Notes: generated from the sequence alone by a model not told the origin. Positions 1 to 7,879 are shown, numbered from the stretch's first letter. The stretch: DNA of 64,000 bases from Sulfurimicrobium sp963741495 (GCA_963741495.1 CAVUID010000011.1:62001-126000); one strand, 5' to 3'. Translations and numbers: made by a program.

Positions 1-321
1 GGGGGATTTAAAACCTGTTCGTGCACTGCTGGTGCACAGGGGAAAAACGAAATGCGGGGGATGAGGCAGATCGATAGGGATGCGAATCATTGAAGCACGT
101 TTTTTTTCGTATTTTCATTACGGCTCGTACATGAATGGCTCCCGGCCATATCGGGCAAGGCTTGCAGCCGGTTTTCCTTCCGCCCGGCCATTTTCCGGCA
201 CTCGCGGTACGGCCTCTACAGTGTTTCCCCCATGAATATGCCGCCTAAAAGCGTATGTCATTTTGAGCGCAAATGGGCAAACATCAAGCTGTTAAGCCAC
301 CAAACAAGCGACAGGTGAAAC
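1..321. other. Leading intergenic region, no gene recognised
   Basis: No convincing coding sequence is visible in the 321 bases before the first gene. The palindromic hexamer GTGCAC occurs twice, five bases apart, at 21-37. A T-rich run lies near 100-115. The last bases hold a GGTG-type ribosome binding site just before the ATG at 322. A promoter for the first gene is presumably here, but I cannot place it. Confidence 0.4.
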
Positions 322-1518
322 ATGAAAAAATTTGATTACGTCATCGTGGGCGGCGGACTGGCCGGTGCCTCGGCGATCCAGGGCATCCGGGAGCACGACA
401 GCCAGGGCAGCATACTGCTGATCGGGGAGGAATCGCATCCGCCCTATGACCGTCCGCCGCTTTCCAAGGCGCTGTGGTTCGGCAAAAGCAGGGTGGAGGA
501 TATTTTCCTCCACCCGCAGGATTTTTACGCAGAACATGGCGTCACGCTGGTGCTGGGGGCCGGCGTGTCACAATTCGATCCCGGCGGAAAGACGGTGACC
601 GCCTCGAATGGCAGTACTTACTCTTTCGGCAAGCTGCTTCTGGCAACCGGCACCCGGCCTCGGCAAATCGCCATCCCGGGCGGCGATCTCGACGGTATCT
701 GCTATTTCCGCACGCTGGATGATTACCGGCGCATGCAAGGCGAATCCCAGGATAAAAAATCGGCGCTGGTCATTGGCGGCGGCTTTATCGGCTCGGAGCT
801 TGCTGCCGCGCTCAATGTGAATCTCGAAGTCACCATGGTTTTTCCTTCCGCCACGCTTTGCAAACGCGTCTTTCCGGAATCACTGGGCCTGGAAGTGCAG
901 CGCCATTTTCAGGATCGCGGCATCCGGGTGATTCCTTCGGATACGCCGGTGTCGATCAGCAAGCACGACAATGTTTTCCGCACGGAAACCGTCAGCGGCA
1001 AGAGCCTGGAGTCGGATCTGGTGATTATCGGCATCGGCGTGGAGCCGCGCATCGAGCTCGCCATGGAAGCCGGGCTTGAGGTGGGTAACGGCATCGTGGT
1101 CAACGAGTTTCTGGAGTCTTCGCACCCCGATATCTACGCGGCCGGCGACAATGCCTTTTTTCCCTACCGGGCACTGGGAAAGCGCATGCGCATCGAACAC
1201 TGGGACAATGCCCAGGCCCAGGGGCGCTGGGCAGGCAAGAGCATGGCGGGCGCACGCGAAGCCTATACCTATCAGCCGTATTTTTTCTCCGACCTTTTCG
1301 AACTGGGCTACGAGGCCACAGGCGAAGTGGATACCAGCCTCGAGATTTTTGCCGACTGGCAGAAGGAGAACCAGACCGGGGTGATCTACTACCTGCGCGA
1401 TGGGCGCGTGCGAGGCGTCATGATGTGCAACCTGTGGGGCAAGCTCGATATGGCGCGGGAGCTGATCCGCAAAGGCACGCAAATGACGCCGGAGAGCCTG
1501 CGCGGGGCGATACGCTGA
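322..1518 (+). CDS. FAD-dependent NAD(P)H oxidoreductase (ferredoxin/rubredoxin reductase type)
   Basis: This 398-residue soluble flavoprotein has the two-dinucleotide-fold layout of the pyridine nucleotide-disulphide reductase superfamily. VGGGLAG at residues 9-15 is the FAD-binding Rossmann motif. VIGGGFIGSE near 150 is the NAD(P)H-binding motif, and YAAGDNA near 272 is the second FAD contact. No redox-active CxxxxC is visible, so it most resembles the ferredoxin/rubredoxin reductase or AIF-like branch, passing electrons from NAD(P)H to a small redox protein. It stands alone on the plus strand with a convergent cytochrome P460 gene downstream, so the partner is not shown. Family confidence is high; the specific substrate is unknown. 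Confidence 0.85.
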   Translation: MKKFDYVIVGGGLAGASAIQGIREHDSQGSILLIGEESHPPYDRPPLSKALWFGKSRVEDIFLHPQDFYAEHGVTLVLGAGVSQFDPGGKTVTASNGSTYSFGKLLLATGTRPRQIAIPGGDLDGICYFRTLDDYRRMQGESQDKKSALVIGGGFIGSELAAALNVNLEVTMVFPSATLCKRVFPESLGLEVQRHFQDRGIRVIPSDTPVSISKHDNVFRTETVSGKSLESDLVIIGIGVEPRIELAMEAGLEVGNGIVVNEFLESSHPDIYAAGDNAFFPYRALGKRMRIEHWDNAQAQGRWAGKSMAGAREAYTYQPYFFSDLFELGYEATGEVDTSLEIFADWQKENQTGVIYYLRDGRVRGVMMCNLWGKLDMARELIRKGTQMTPESLRGAIR

Positions 1519-1539
1519 TTCCAGTTTTGAACAAATCCA

Positions 1540-1658
1540 TTAACCACGGGGAACACGGGGGGCGAATCAAAATGTTGCCTGCTTCTGCCGCATCAAGCTG
1601 GGTTAACAGATGCCACCAGATCCTTTTTCCCCGTGTGCCCAGTGTTCCCCGTGGTTAA
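1540..1658. repeat. Palindromic intergenic repeat (about 119 bp)
   Basis: The left arm starts TTAACCACGGGGAACACGGGG (split here as TTAACCACGGGG at 1540 followed by AACACGGGG), and the right arm ends GTGTTCCCCGTGGTTAA at 1642-1658. The arms are nearly perfect reverse complements around a roughly 75-base non-palindromic centre. It sits between two convergent genes. It has no coding potential and could fold as a long stem in RNA from either side. It resembles dispersed non-autonomous repeats rather than an insertion sequence. Confidence 0.8.
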
Positions 1659-1718
1659 AACGCTGTTTTCAGTATGTCTTTCGCCAGACTTCAAAGCCTG
1701 CCTGGGCGTCGTGATGGT

Positions 1719-2201
1719 CTATTTCTTGTCCCGTAAGGAACTGAACACATAGTCGCTGTCTTTCTGCGGCATGTGGCATTCAAAGCAGGCACCCTTTGCA
1801 TTCTTGCCCACCACGCGCTTGGTGGCATCGCCACCGGAAAACCCTTCGAATCCCCAGCCTCCGGTGTCGGGAAACTTCTTCGCGTCCTTGTGCATGACGC
1901 CCGCCACCTTGCGCGCGCCCTCGGTAACAGCGTTGTCCGCGCGTTTTGCGTCAAGCAGATCAAACACGATCACCGCGCCATTGGGAAAGTGTCCGGACTG
2001 GTACCCTTTCAACGCCTGCTTGTTGGCATAGATATGGTGAATGCCGCCAAACGACGCGAACAGGGCGTGGCCGTCCTCAATCACCATGCTCTTCACGTGA
2101 TGCCAGTCACGATAATCCTTGGGATAGGGCACTTCGTTGGCCAGGGAAAGGGCCGGGCTGATGCCTGCCGTGATGAGCAGGGCTGTCAGTAGTGGTTTCA
2201 T
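1719..2201 (-). CDS. Cytochrome P460 family protein
   Basis: This is a 160-residue secreted haem protein. The N-terminus (MKPLLTALLITAGISPALSLA) is a signal peptide, so the protein is periplasmic. A single c-type haem site, CFECH, lies at residues 139-143 near the C-terminus, where cytochrome P460 and cytochrome c'-beta proteins have it. Known members oxidise hydroxylamine or bind NO. The start at 2201 is chosen because AAGGAGA lies just upstream and the signal peptide begins there; a longer in-frame start at 2285 would overlap the catalase gene and lacks these features. The neighbouring catalase suggests a role against reactive nitrogen or oxygen species, which is inference. Confidence 0.82.
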   Translation of the reverse strand: MKPLLTALLITAGISPALSLANEVPYPKDYRDWHHVKSMVIEDGHALFASFGGIHHIYANKQALKGYQSGHFPNGAVIVFDLLDAKRADNAVTEGARKVAGVMHKDAKKFPDTGGWGFEGFSGGDATKRVVGKNAKGACFECHMPQKDSDYVFSSLRDKK

Positions 2202-2274
2202 GATGGTCTCCTTGAGAGTCTGCTTCAAATCTGCCAATGTGGCGCCAAAGTTGATGGCGGTCGAAAACGCTACA

Positions 2275-3732
2275 CTACCCGCCAATCTCGCTGACCTTGA
2301 TCCCCAGTCCCGTCGCTACCTGGCGGCCATAATCCGGGTCGGCCTTGTAGAAGTGGATGGTCTGGCGCACCTGGATCTCGCGCGGCACCGATTTCAGCGC
2401 GCCGACCAGATTGCTGATGAGTTGCGCCTTCTGATTATCATTCATCAACTGGTACAGCTTGCCGGCCTGGCTGTAGTCCTCATTGCCGTCGCGGTGGCTG
2501 TAGCGGTTGGCGTCGCCGCTGATCTTCAGCGGCGGCTCCTTCACGCGCGGATCATCCACCGGGCCGTCGAAGCTGTTGGGCTGGTAATTGACTGCGCCGC
2601 CGAAATTGCCGTCGAAGCGGGTCTGGCCATCGCGGTGATAGGTGTGCACCGGGCAGTGCGGCTTGTTGACGTCCAGCGCGGCGTAATTGACGCCGATGCG
2701 GTAGCGGTGCGCGTCCGGGTAGGACAGCAGCCGCGCCTGCAGCATCTTGTCCGGCGAGGCGCTCATGCCGGGCGGCATATTGCCGGGTTCGAAGGCGGCC
2801 TGCTCCACTTCGGCGAAATAGTTTTGCGGGTTGCGGTTCAGTTCCATAACGCCCACGTCGATCGGCGGGTAGTCCTTGTGCGGCCACACCTTGGTGAGGT
2901 CGAAAGGGTGGATGGCGTAGGTCTCGGCATCTTTTTCCGGCATGATCTGGATTTGCACCTTCCACCTCGGAAACTCGCCGCGCGCAATGGCAGCATGCAG
3001 GTCGCGGCGGTGATAATCCAGATCCTCGCCGGCGATTTTTGCGGCCTCTTCATTGGTCAGGGTCTGGATGCCCTGCAGGGTCTTGAAGTGCCATTTCACC
3101 CAGTAGCGTTCGCCCTTGTCGTTCCACAGACTGAAGGTATGGCTGGAATAGCCGTTCATGTGGCGATAGCTGGCGGGAATGCCCCGGTCGGAAAACAGCG
3201 TCGTGACCTGGTGCAGGGATTCCGGCGAGAGACTCCAGAAATCCCACTGCATGGTGTTGTCGCGCAGGCCGGTGGCCGGGTCGCGTTTCTGCGAGTGGAT
3301 GAAATCGGAAAACTTGAGCGGGTCGCGCACGAAGAACACCGGCGTATTGTTGCCGACCATGTCCCAGTTGCCTTCCTCGGTGTAGAACTTGAGCGCAAAG
3401 CCGCGCGGGTCGCGTGCCGTGTCGGCCGAACCCATCTCCCCGGCCACGGTGGAGAAGCGCGCGAACATCTCGCAGGTGTTGCCTACACGGGAGAATAATT
3501 TGGCCCGGGTATATTTCGAGATATCGCCGGTCACCGTGAAAGTGCCGTGGGCGCCTGCGCCCTTGGCATGCACCACCCGCTCCGGCACGCGCTCGCGGTT
3601 GAAGTGCGCCATCTTTTCCATCAGCTGATAATCCTGCATCAGCACCGGGCCGCGCGGGCCGGCAGTCTGCGAATTCTGGTTGTCGGCCACCGGCGTGCCG
3701 GCCGCCGTGGTCATGTAGGGGCATTTGCTCAT
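2275..3732 (-). CDS. katA: Monofunctional haem catalase (clade of small-subunit catalases)
   Basis: At 485 residues this has the usual length of small-subunit haem catalases, which split hydrogen peroxide into water and oxygen in the cytoplasm. The catalytic histidine is in RVVHAKG (H55), the distal asparagine in VGNNTPVFFVRDP near 128, and the proximal haem-ligand tyrosine in the PDAHRYRIGVNY region near 338. The start at 3732 follows AAGGAG with good spacing; a longer reading frame extends upstream but overlaps the VOC gene and is not supported. The Cys-Pro-containing N-terminus (MSKCPY) is common in this subgroup. The symbol is a best guess; katB or kat would be equally fair. Confidence 0.93.
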   Translation of the reverse strand: MSKCPYMTTAAGTPVADNQNSQTAGPRGPVLMQDYQLMEKMAHFNRERVPERVVHAKGAGAHGTFTVTGDISKYTRAKLFSRVGNTCEMFARFSTVAGEMGSADTARDPRGFALKFYTEEGNWDMVGNNTPVFFVRDPLKFSDFIHSQKRDPATGLRDNTMQWDFWSLSPESLHQVTTLFSDRGIPASYRHMNGYSSHTFSLWNDKGERYWVKWHFKTLQGIQTLTNEEAAKIAGEDLDYHRRDLHAAIARGEFPRWKVQIQIMPEKDAETYAIHPFDLTKVWPHKDYPPIDVGVMELNRNPQNYFAEVEQAAFEPGNMPPGMSASPDKMLQARLLSYPDAHRYRIGVNYAALDVNKPHCPVHTYHRDGQTRFDGNFGGAVNYQPNSFDGPVDDPRVKEPPLKISGDANRYSHRDGNEDYSQAGKLYQLMNDNQKAQLISNLVGALKSVPREIQVRQTIHFYKADPDYGRQVATGLGIKVSEIGG

Positions 3733-3860
3733 TGTGTTCTCCTTCGGTTTTTCATGGGTAGTGCAATTCGGCAACCGCCTCTCGCCTGCGCTGGAAGACG
3801 AGAGCCCTTGAGGCATGCTGTTTGCAGTAAGCAGCTTGCAGACAGCCTGTTTGGCCAATG

Positions 3861-4334
3861 TCAGGCGCTCCCTTTTTTGTTGAAAAAGGCCTCGGCACGC
3901 TTGCTGATTTCTTCCGGCGGGATATCTTCCTTGTGGGTGGCGAGAAACCAGATATGCCCGAAAGGGTCTTCCAGCGTGCATGAGCGGTCGCCGTAGAACT
4001 GGTCCTGCAATGGCCTGACGGTTTTGGCTCCGGCTTTGACGGCCTGGGCGAACTGGGTGTCCACGTCCTCCACGTACACATGCAGGCCAACCGACGAGCC
4101 ACCTGTGGAATGCGGGCTGCGAAGCGGGCTTTCTTCGCACGGGTCGGCCAGCATGATGGTTGAATCGCCGATTCTGATTTCGGCGTGCCCGACCTGTCCG
4201 TCCGGAAGCGGTAAACGGAAATTTTCCGTTGCGCCGAACGCCTGTCTGTAAAAATCGATAGCCGCAGATGCGCCGCTGATGATCAGGTATGGGGTTACCG
4301 AGCGATAACCTTCGGGAATGGGTTTGACTGCCAT
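3861..4334 (-). CDS. VOC (glyoxalase/bleomycin-resistance) family protein, PhnB-like
   Basis: This 157-residue cytoplasmic protein has the paired beta-alpha-beta-beta-beta modules of the vicinal oxygen chelate fold. The first module (residues 10-60, TPYLIISGASAAIDFYRQAF) and second (85-135, GLHVYVEDVDTQFAQAV, then LEDPFGHIWFLAT) match PhnB-like members. This branch often has an unknown activity and mixed metal ligands, so no substrate is assigned. It lies upstream of catalase on the same strand with a roughly 130-base gap, and a YciI protein lies further upstream; VOC and YciI/DGPF proteins often occur together. An ATG at 4334 with GAGGAGA upstream supports the start. Confidence 0.8.
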   Translation of the reverse strand: MAVKPIPEGYRSVTPYLIISGASAAIDFYRQAFGATENFRLPLPDGQVGHAEIRIGDSTIMLADPCEESPLRSPHSTGGSSVGLHVYVEDVDTQFAQAVKAGAKTVRPLQDQFYGDRSCTLEDPFGHIWFLATHKEDIPPEEISKRAEAFFNKKGSA

Positions 4335-4683
4335 GATATTTCTCCTCGTTTCAAAACGACTGAATTGCTACTAAACAAATTACGGACTGAAAGTCCGGAT
4401 ACGCGTCGACTGACTGAATGACGCGTCTCATGTAGGTTGGGTTAGCAGCCTCATCGCGTAACCCAACAAACCCAAACTTCAAAACCTGTTCTTGATGTCG
4501 CCTAAAGGCGCCTACTTTTGGTCAGGTTTGTTGGGTTACGGCGCAAAAACCGCGCCTAACCCAACCTACATGGGACTTATGGCGAATTTCTACGCATTCC
4601 TGAATGGTTATAAAGCATCAATTCAGCTAAAACTGACCCGCTAAAGCCGGTCGTTTTAACCTTGTGATCGACAATAAATCGAA
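4335..4683. other. Intergenic region with a palindromic repeat, no gene
   Basis: The 349 bases between the VOC and YciI genes hold no plausible coding sequence. A small hairpin, GGACTGAAAGTCC, occurs at 4384-4396. Most of the rest is the long inverted repeat listed separately at 4429-4572. Confidence 0.6.
4429..4572. repeat. Long imperfect inverted repeat (CATGTAGGTTGGGTTA family)
   Basis: The element begins CATGTAGGTTGGGTTA and ends with the exact reverse complement, TAACCCAACCTACATG, 144 bases later. A second internal pair, GTAACCCAACAAACC and GTTTGTTGGGTTAC, extends the pairing inwards. There is no open reading frame inside. The structure is that of a small non-autonomous repeat with long terminal inverted repeats, inserted between two genes. 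Confidence 0.85.
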
Positions 4684-5028
4684 TCACTCCTCAACCAGGC
4701 GAACCTCGATGATTTCGTTGTCCGAAGCAGGGCAGCGCGATGCCCAGCCGATCGCTTCTTCTTTCGATCCGACCTCAATCATCCAGTAGCCGCCGAGGGT
4801 TTCATTCGCCTCGGCAAAAGGCCCGTCGGTGACTTCCGCTTTGCCCCCCGAGAACCTGACGCGCGCCCCCATCGAGGGCGGGTGGAGCCCGTCAAGCGCG
4901 AGCAGTACGCCGGCCTGTTGCAGGGATTCGTTGTATTTCGTCATCGCCTCAATGGCCGCGGCATCCGGCATGGTGCCCGGCGCTGCGCTTTCATACCCTT
5001 TGGGGATCATCAGCAACATGAATCGCAT
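4684..5028 (-). CDS. YciI/DGPF-domain protein
   Basis: This 114-residue protein begins MRFMLLMIPKG and carries the DGPFAE motif near 68, diagnostic of the YCII-related/DGPFAETKE family. These are small ferredoxin-like-fold cytoplasmic proteins, often coded beside ECF sigma factors or VOC proteins; most have no assigned reaction. The nearby VOC gene on the same strand fits the usual company, although a 144-base repeat separates the two and no sigma factor is nearby. Start ATG at 5028 is preceded by AAGGACC. Confidence 0.85.
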   Translation of the reverse strand: MRFMLLMIPKGYESAAPGTMPDAAAIEAMTKYNESLQQAGVLLALDGLHPPSMGARVRFSGGKAEVTDGPFAEANETLGGYWMIEVGSKEEAIGWASRCPASDNEIIEVRLVEE

Positions 5029-5078
5029 GAGAGGGGTCCTTCTGATGGATTGGGCCGCGGGTTCCCGGGCTGTCTTTG

Positions 5079-5702
5079 TTAGGTGCGCCGCCCCCGCGCC
5101 AGATCGGCTGCGATCTGCGCCACGTGACGGCCCTGAAAACGCGCCATGGCCAGCTCGTTTTCGCTTGGCTTGCGGCTGCCGTCGGTGCCTGCGATGGTGC
5201 TGGCGCCATAGGGCGAGCCGCCGCTGATTTCGCTCATGGTCATTTGCCGCTGCTCGCTATAGGGCAGCCCGACGATGATCATGCCGTGGTGCAGCAGGGT
5301 GGTGTGGAAGCTGAGTATGGTGCTCTCCTGCCCGCCATGCTGGGTTGCCGTGCAGGTGAAGACGCTGCCCACCTTGCCGATCAGGCTGCCGTCCAGCCAC
5401 AGCTTGCCGGTCTGGTCGAGGAAATTGCGCATCTGGGCGGCCATGTTGCCGAAGCGGGTCGGGGTGCCGAAAATGATGGCATCCGCCTCCGCCAGTTGTT
5501 GCGGCTTGATGATGGGTAACCCTGAAAATGCGGCCTGTGCGGCCTTGGCGCCAGTACCATTGAGCTTGTCCTCGGGCACCAGCTCGGGCACGCGCCACAG
5601 GCTGACCTCGGCGCCATCCACCATGCTTGCGCCTTCTGCAACGGCTTCCGCCATGAGGTGAACATGGCCGTACATGCTGTAGAAAACGACCTGGACTTTC
5701 AT
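5079..5702 (-). CDS. wrbA: NAD(P)H:quinone oxidoreductase, WrbA type
   Basis: This 207-residue flavodoxin-fold protein has the WrbA arrangement: an N-terminal FMN phosphate-binding loop (FYSMYGHVH, residues 7-15), the TPTRFGN motif near 81 that contacts the isoalloxazine ring, and the conserved TCTATQHGGQE segment near 116. WrbA reduces quinones by two electrons without making semiquinone and helps limit oxidative stress in the cytosol. Length is typical (about 200). The gene lies between the YciI gene and a 123-base repeat element, and the company of catalase and P460 fits stress defence. Confidence 0.93.
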   Translation of the reverse strand: MKVQVVFYSMYGHVHLMAEAVAEGASMVDGAEVSLWRVPELVPEDKLNGTGAKAAQAAFSGLPIIKPQQLAEADAIIFGTPTRFGNMAAQMRNFLDQTGKLWLDGSLIGKVGSVFTCTATQHGGQESTILSFHTTLLHHGMIIVGLPYSEQRQMTMSEISGGSPYGASTIAGTDGSRKPSENELAMARFQGRHVAQIAADLARGRRT

Positions 5703-5717
5703 GATGTGGTTCCTTTT

Positions 5718-5840
5718 AGGAGCCTCTGATCAAGTGCGCGAGGTCATTGCGAGCGTAGCGAAGCAATCTTGTTTTTCAAAGAGTTGCGAGATTGCTTCGT
5801 CACTTCGTTCCTCGCAATGACAACTTATTCAGAGGTTCCT
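5718..5840. repeat. MITE-like inverted-repeat element, copy 1
   Basis: The element is bounded by AGGAGCCTCTGA and TCAGAGGTTCCT, imperfect inverted repeats, and contains a strong inner stem made from GTCATTGCGAGCGTAGCGAAG on one side and CGTTCCTCGCAATGAC on the other. An almost identical copy lies at 7325-7448 and an inverted, longer copy at 24442-24619. There is no coding capacity. It looks like a dispersed non-autonomous repeat; no transposase is present to name a partner. Confidence 0.88.
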
Positions 5841-5876
5841 TTAGTGTAAAAGTGAAACAACGCTTCGACATGCCTT

Positions 5877-6302
5877 TCAGGAAAACCAGCGCAGGAAGGC
5901 GGCAGCCGTCAGCGCAGTAGCGGCCAGAACGGCCAGTATCAGCCAGACGCTGCGGCGCCAGGATTTAGGCCGGCCCGTGGCAAGAAACAGATACAACGCG
6001 GCCAGCGCAAAGCCTGAAACGGCGCACGCCACCTTGATCGCCAGCGCGACAGAGGCGACAGGGCTGATGTCCGGAAACTGTCCGTAATAGAGGAAGCTGA
6101 TCATTCCGAAAGCGGCGCCGCTGGCCATCTGGGCCGCCCAGCCCGACAGCACCAGCCATGCGAGCGCGCGCTCCGCTTCCGGGCGCGGCGCCAGCCACAA
6201 GGCGGCAATCGCGCCGCCTGTCACGGCAGCGGCGCCGAAGTTATGCACGACCTGAGTCAGGGCATAGCCCAGATTCTGCAAGTCCACCTGCTTACTCCAC
6301 AT
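5877..6302 (-). CDS. Four-helix integral membrane protein of unknown function
   Basis: The 141-residue product is almost wholly hydrophobic, with four predicted membrane spans near residues 20-40, 47-70, 83-106 and 119-138. It overlaps the gene before it by 11 bases, so the two are probably translated together. I do not recognise a named family. The His in the first span (VVHNFG) could bind metal or haem, as in small CopD-like or cytochrome-b-like membrane proteins, but this is only a guess. Its partner gene encodes a small periplasmic protein. Confidence 0.6.
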   Translation of the reverse strand: MWSKQVDLQNLGYALTQVVHNFGAAAVTGGAIAALWLAPRPEAERALAWLVLSGWAAQMASGAAFGMISFLYYGQFPDISPVASVALAIKVACAVSGFALAALYLFLATGRPKSWRRSVWLILAVLAATALTAAAFLRWFS

Positions 6303-6642
6303 TCACCTTGATGCATTTCTCCACGCCGATCGGCACGTGCGCCTTGTTCACCACCTTTATGCAGAGGGTGTGCGCGCCGGCTGTCATGGCGTCAAGCGGA
6401 TGGCTGCCGGAAAGTTTGCGCAGAACGGCGGTTTCCTTGCCGTCCACGTAAATATGAACATGATCGCCGCGCGGCCCCGGGGACACCTCGTAATCGACGC
6501 GGCTCTGGGACATGGCATCCAGTTTTGCGCCATCGGCAGGAAAGGTGATTTTGACCTGGGCTTCTTCAGCGGCGGCGCCGGTAGACATGGTGGCCGCGAA
6601 CAGCGCCAGAATCATGCCGCCTGTTAGGGAATGTAAATTCAT
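6292..6642 (-). CDS. Small secreted Ig-like/beta-sandwich protein
   Basis: The 116-residue product starts with a signal peptide (MNLHSLTGGMILALFAATMS, cleavage near AAA-EE) and continues as a compact beta-rich domain with GDHVHIYVDGK in the middle and two cysteines (in HTLCIKV and EKCIKV) that could pair. The pattern resembles small extracytoplasmic Ig-like domains that follow an 'FPADGAKL' opening. The start at 6642 is chosen over 6714 because AAGGAGA precedes it and the signal peptide begins there. It is coded directly before, and overlaps, a four-span membrane protein, so the two may work as a pair at the inner membrane. Function unknown. Confidence 0.65.
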   Translation of the reverse strand: MNLHSLTGGMILALFAATMSTGAAAEEAQVKITFPADGAKLDAMSQSRVDYEVSPGPRGDHVHIYVDGKETAVLRKLSGSHPLDAMTAGAHTLCIKVVNKAHVPIGVEKCIKVNVE

Positions 6643-6888
6643 GATCAGTCTCCTTGACAAGGCAGATGCGCCTTTTCTGGAGTCAAGTGTAGGCAAGCCG
6701 GCTGCGGAAAGCATTGCGGTAAAGCCTGTATTTCAACGGGTGCCACACCTTATACAGCAGCTTCGCCGGGAAAAAAGGTCGGGTTTGACTGTACTGACAT
6801 GTAGGTAGTTTTCCTGATTGACCATCCATGGCGGCATTGCTAATTTAGTCTGGGAGTTAGAGATAACATTTCAATCTGGAGGTGCAAG

Positions 6889-7326
6889 ATGAAAAATTCA
6901 GCCAGCTTGATTCTGTTCTGTCTGATGTCAATCGGGCTTCCCGCGCATGCAGAGATTCAGGCGTTTGGCGACGTTGACATCAATTACAACGTTGTGACCA
7001 CGGATACGCTGTCTCCCAAGGTGGCACAGGCATATGGCATCCTGCGCAGCAAGAACCGCATGCTGCTTACGGTTGCGGTGAGCCGGATGGATGAAAACAA
7101 TATGCCACGGGCAGTGAGTGCGGAAGTCACGGCAAAAACGGTGAACATGATCGATCAGCACCGGCCGATCAAAATGAAAACGATCAAGGAGGGGGAGGCC
7201 ATCTACTACATCGGGGATTTCGGCTTCACCTCGCCGGGGTTCATGCGCTTTACCCTCAATGTTGCCGAGGCCGGCGCGGCCAAGCCCCACGAGATCAAGT
7301 TTCAGCGCAACTTTGAGCGGCATTAG
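6889..7326 (+). CDS. DUF4426 domain-containing periplasmic protein
   Basis: This 145-residue protein has a clear signal peptide (cleavage after PAHA, residue 21) and a mature domain starting EIQAFGDVDINYNVV, the typical opening of the DUF4426 family. The rest is beta-rich and ends in KFQRNFERH. Family function is unknown. The ATG at 6889 follows TGGAGG at a good distance. The TAG stop is the first part of a repeat element (7325 onward), so insertion of that element may have fixed or shortened the C-terminus. Confidence 0.75.
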   Translation: MKNSASLILFCLMSIGLPAHAEIQAFGDVDINYNVVTTDTLSPKVAQAYGILRSKNRMLLTVAVSRMDENNMPRAVSAEVTAKTVNMIDQHRPIKMKTIKEGEAIYYIGDFGFTSPGFMRFTLNVAEAGAAKPHEIKFQRNFERH

Positions 7327-7448
7327 GGAGCCCCTGATCAAGTGCGCGAGGTCATTGCGAGCGTAGCGAAGCAATCTTGTTTTTCAAAGAGTTGCGAGAT
7401 TGCTTCGTCACTTTGTTCCTCGCAATGACAACTTACTCAGAGGTTCCT
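7325..7448. repeat. MITE-like inverted-repeat element, copy 2
   Basis: This is an almost exact copy of the element at 5718-5840 in the same orientation; differences include AGGGAGCCCCTGA for AGGAGCCTCTGA at the left end and a few single-base changes. It abuts the stop codon of the DUF4426 gene. Confidence 0.88.
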
Positions 7449-7470
7449 TAGGGAAGTGATGAACAAATGG

Positions 7471-7541
7471 TCATTGCGAGCACAGCGAAGCAATCTCGCC
7501 TCTTGTAGATAAACAGGATTGCTTCGCTGCGCTCGCAGTGA
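7471..7541. repeat. Short palindrome related to the MITE core
   Basis: TCATTGCGAGCACAGCGAAG at 7471 pairs with CTTCGCTGCGCTCGCAGTGA ending at 7541. The arms match the inner stem of the neighbouring element but without its outer AGGAGCCTCTGA ends and with a different loop. It looks like a diverged or minimal relative lying head to tail with copy 2. Confidence 0.78.
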
Positions 7542-7579
7542 ACAGGGTACTGGAATGGGCCAACGCTTCCCCGGCCTGT

Positions 7580-7879
7580 TTACATATACGTCCGGGCTTC
7601 CTCGCCCGGGTTGGGCAGGCCGGCAATGCGCCAGGCCGCCTTGACGCTCACAAACAGATCGGAAAGACAGTAATGCTTGAAATGATTGGCATGGCAGACA
7701 TGCCTGATTGCCGGCAGCCCGCCTGCGAGGTAATGCTCGCGCAGAAAGCGGATGATCTCCCAGTGTCCCTCGCCCAGTTCGCCCACCCCGTCTTCGGCAG
7801 CGATGTCTCGCGCCAGGTCTTCGCTCCAGTACCCCGGGTCGGTCAGAAATCCGTCTTCGTCAAACAATGCCTTGTCCAT
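7580..7879 (-). CDS. DsrC/TusE-family protein lacking both redox cysteines (RspA-like)
   Basis: The 99-residue product has the DsrC/TusE fold signature: DEDGFLTDPGYWSEDLA, then EGHWEIIRFLREHY, then WRIAGLPNP. In DsrC two C-terminal cysteines carry sulfur, in TusE only the last. Here the usual xCRIAGLPKPxxC region reads AAWRIAGLPNP and ends EEARTYM, so neither cysteine is kept. That is the pattern described for regulatory RspA-type members. The two other cysteines (in HVCHANH and HYCLSD) lie elsewhere. Start 7879 follows GAGGAGA. It suggests a sulfur-metabolising host, but the gene has no dsr or tus neighbours here. Confidence 0.78.
   Translation of the reverse strand: MDKALFDEDGFLTDPGYWSEDLARDIAAEDGVGELGEGHWEIIRFLREHYLAGGLPAIRHVCHANHFKHYCLSDLFVSVKAAWRIAGLPNPGEEARTYM

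Noticed and set aside
2137..3498. A 453-codon open frame on the plus strand opposite catalase
   Set aside because: It is the antisense shadow of katA in a GC-rich gene. It has low-complexity Val/Ala/Arg content, no family motif, and the catalase on the other strand is unmistakable.
3733..4140. Longer catalase with a 136-residue N-terminal extension
   Set aside because: The extension overlaps the VOC gene in another frame, has no conserved sequence, and a strong ribosome binding site precedes the shorter start.
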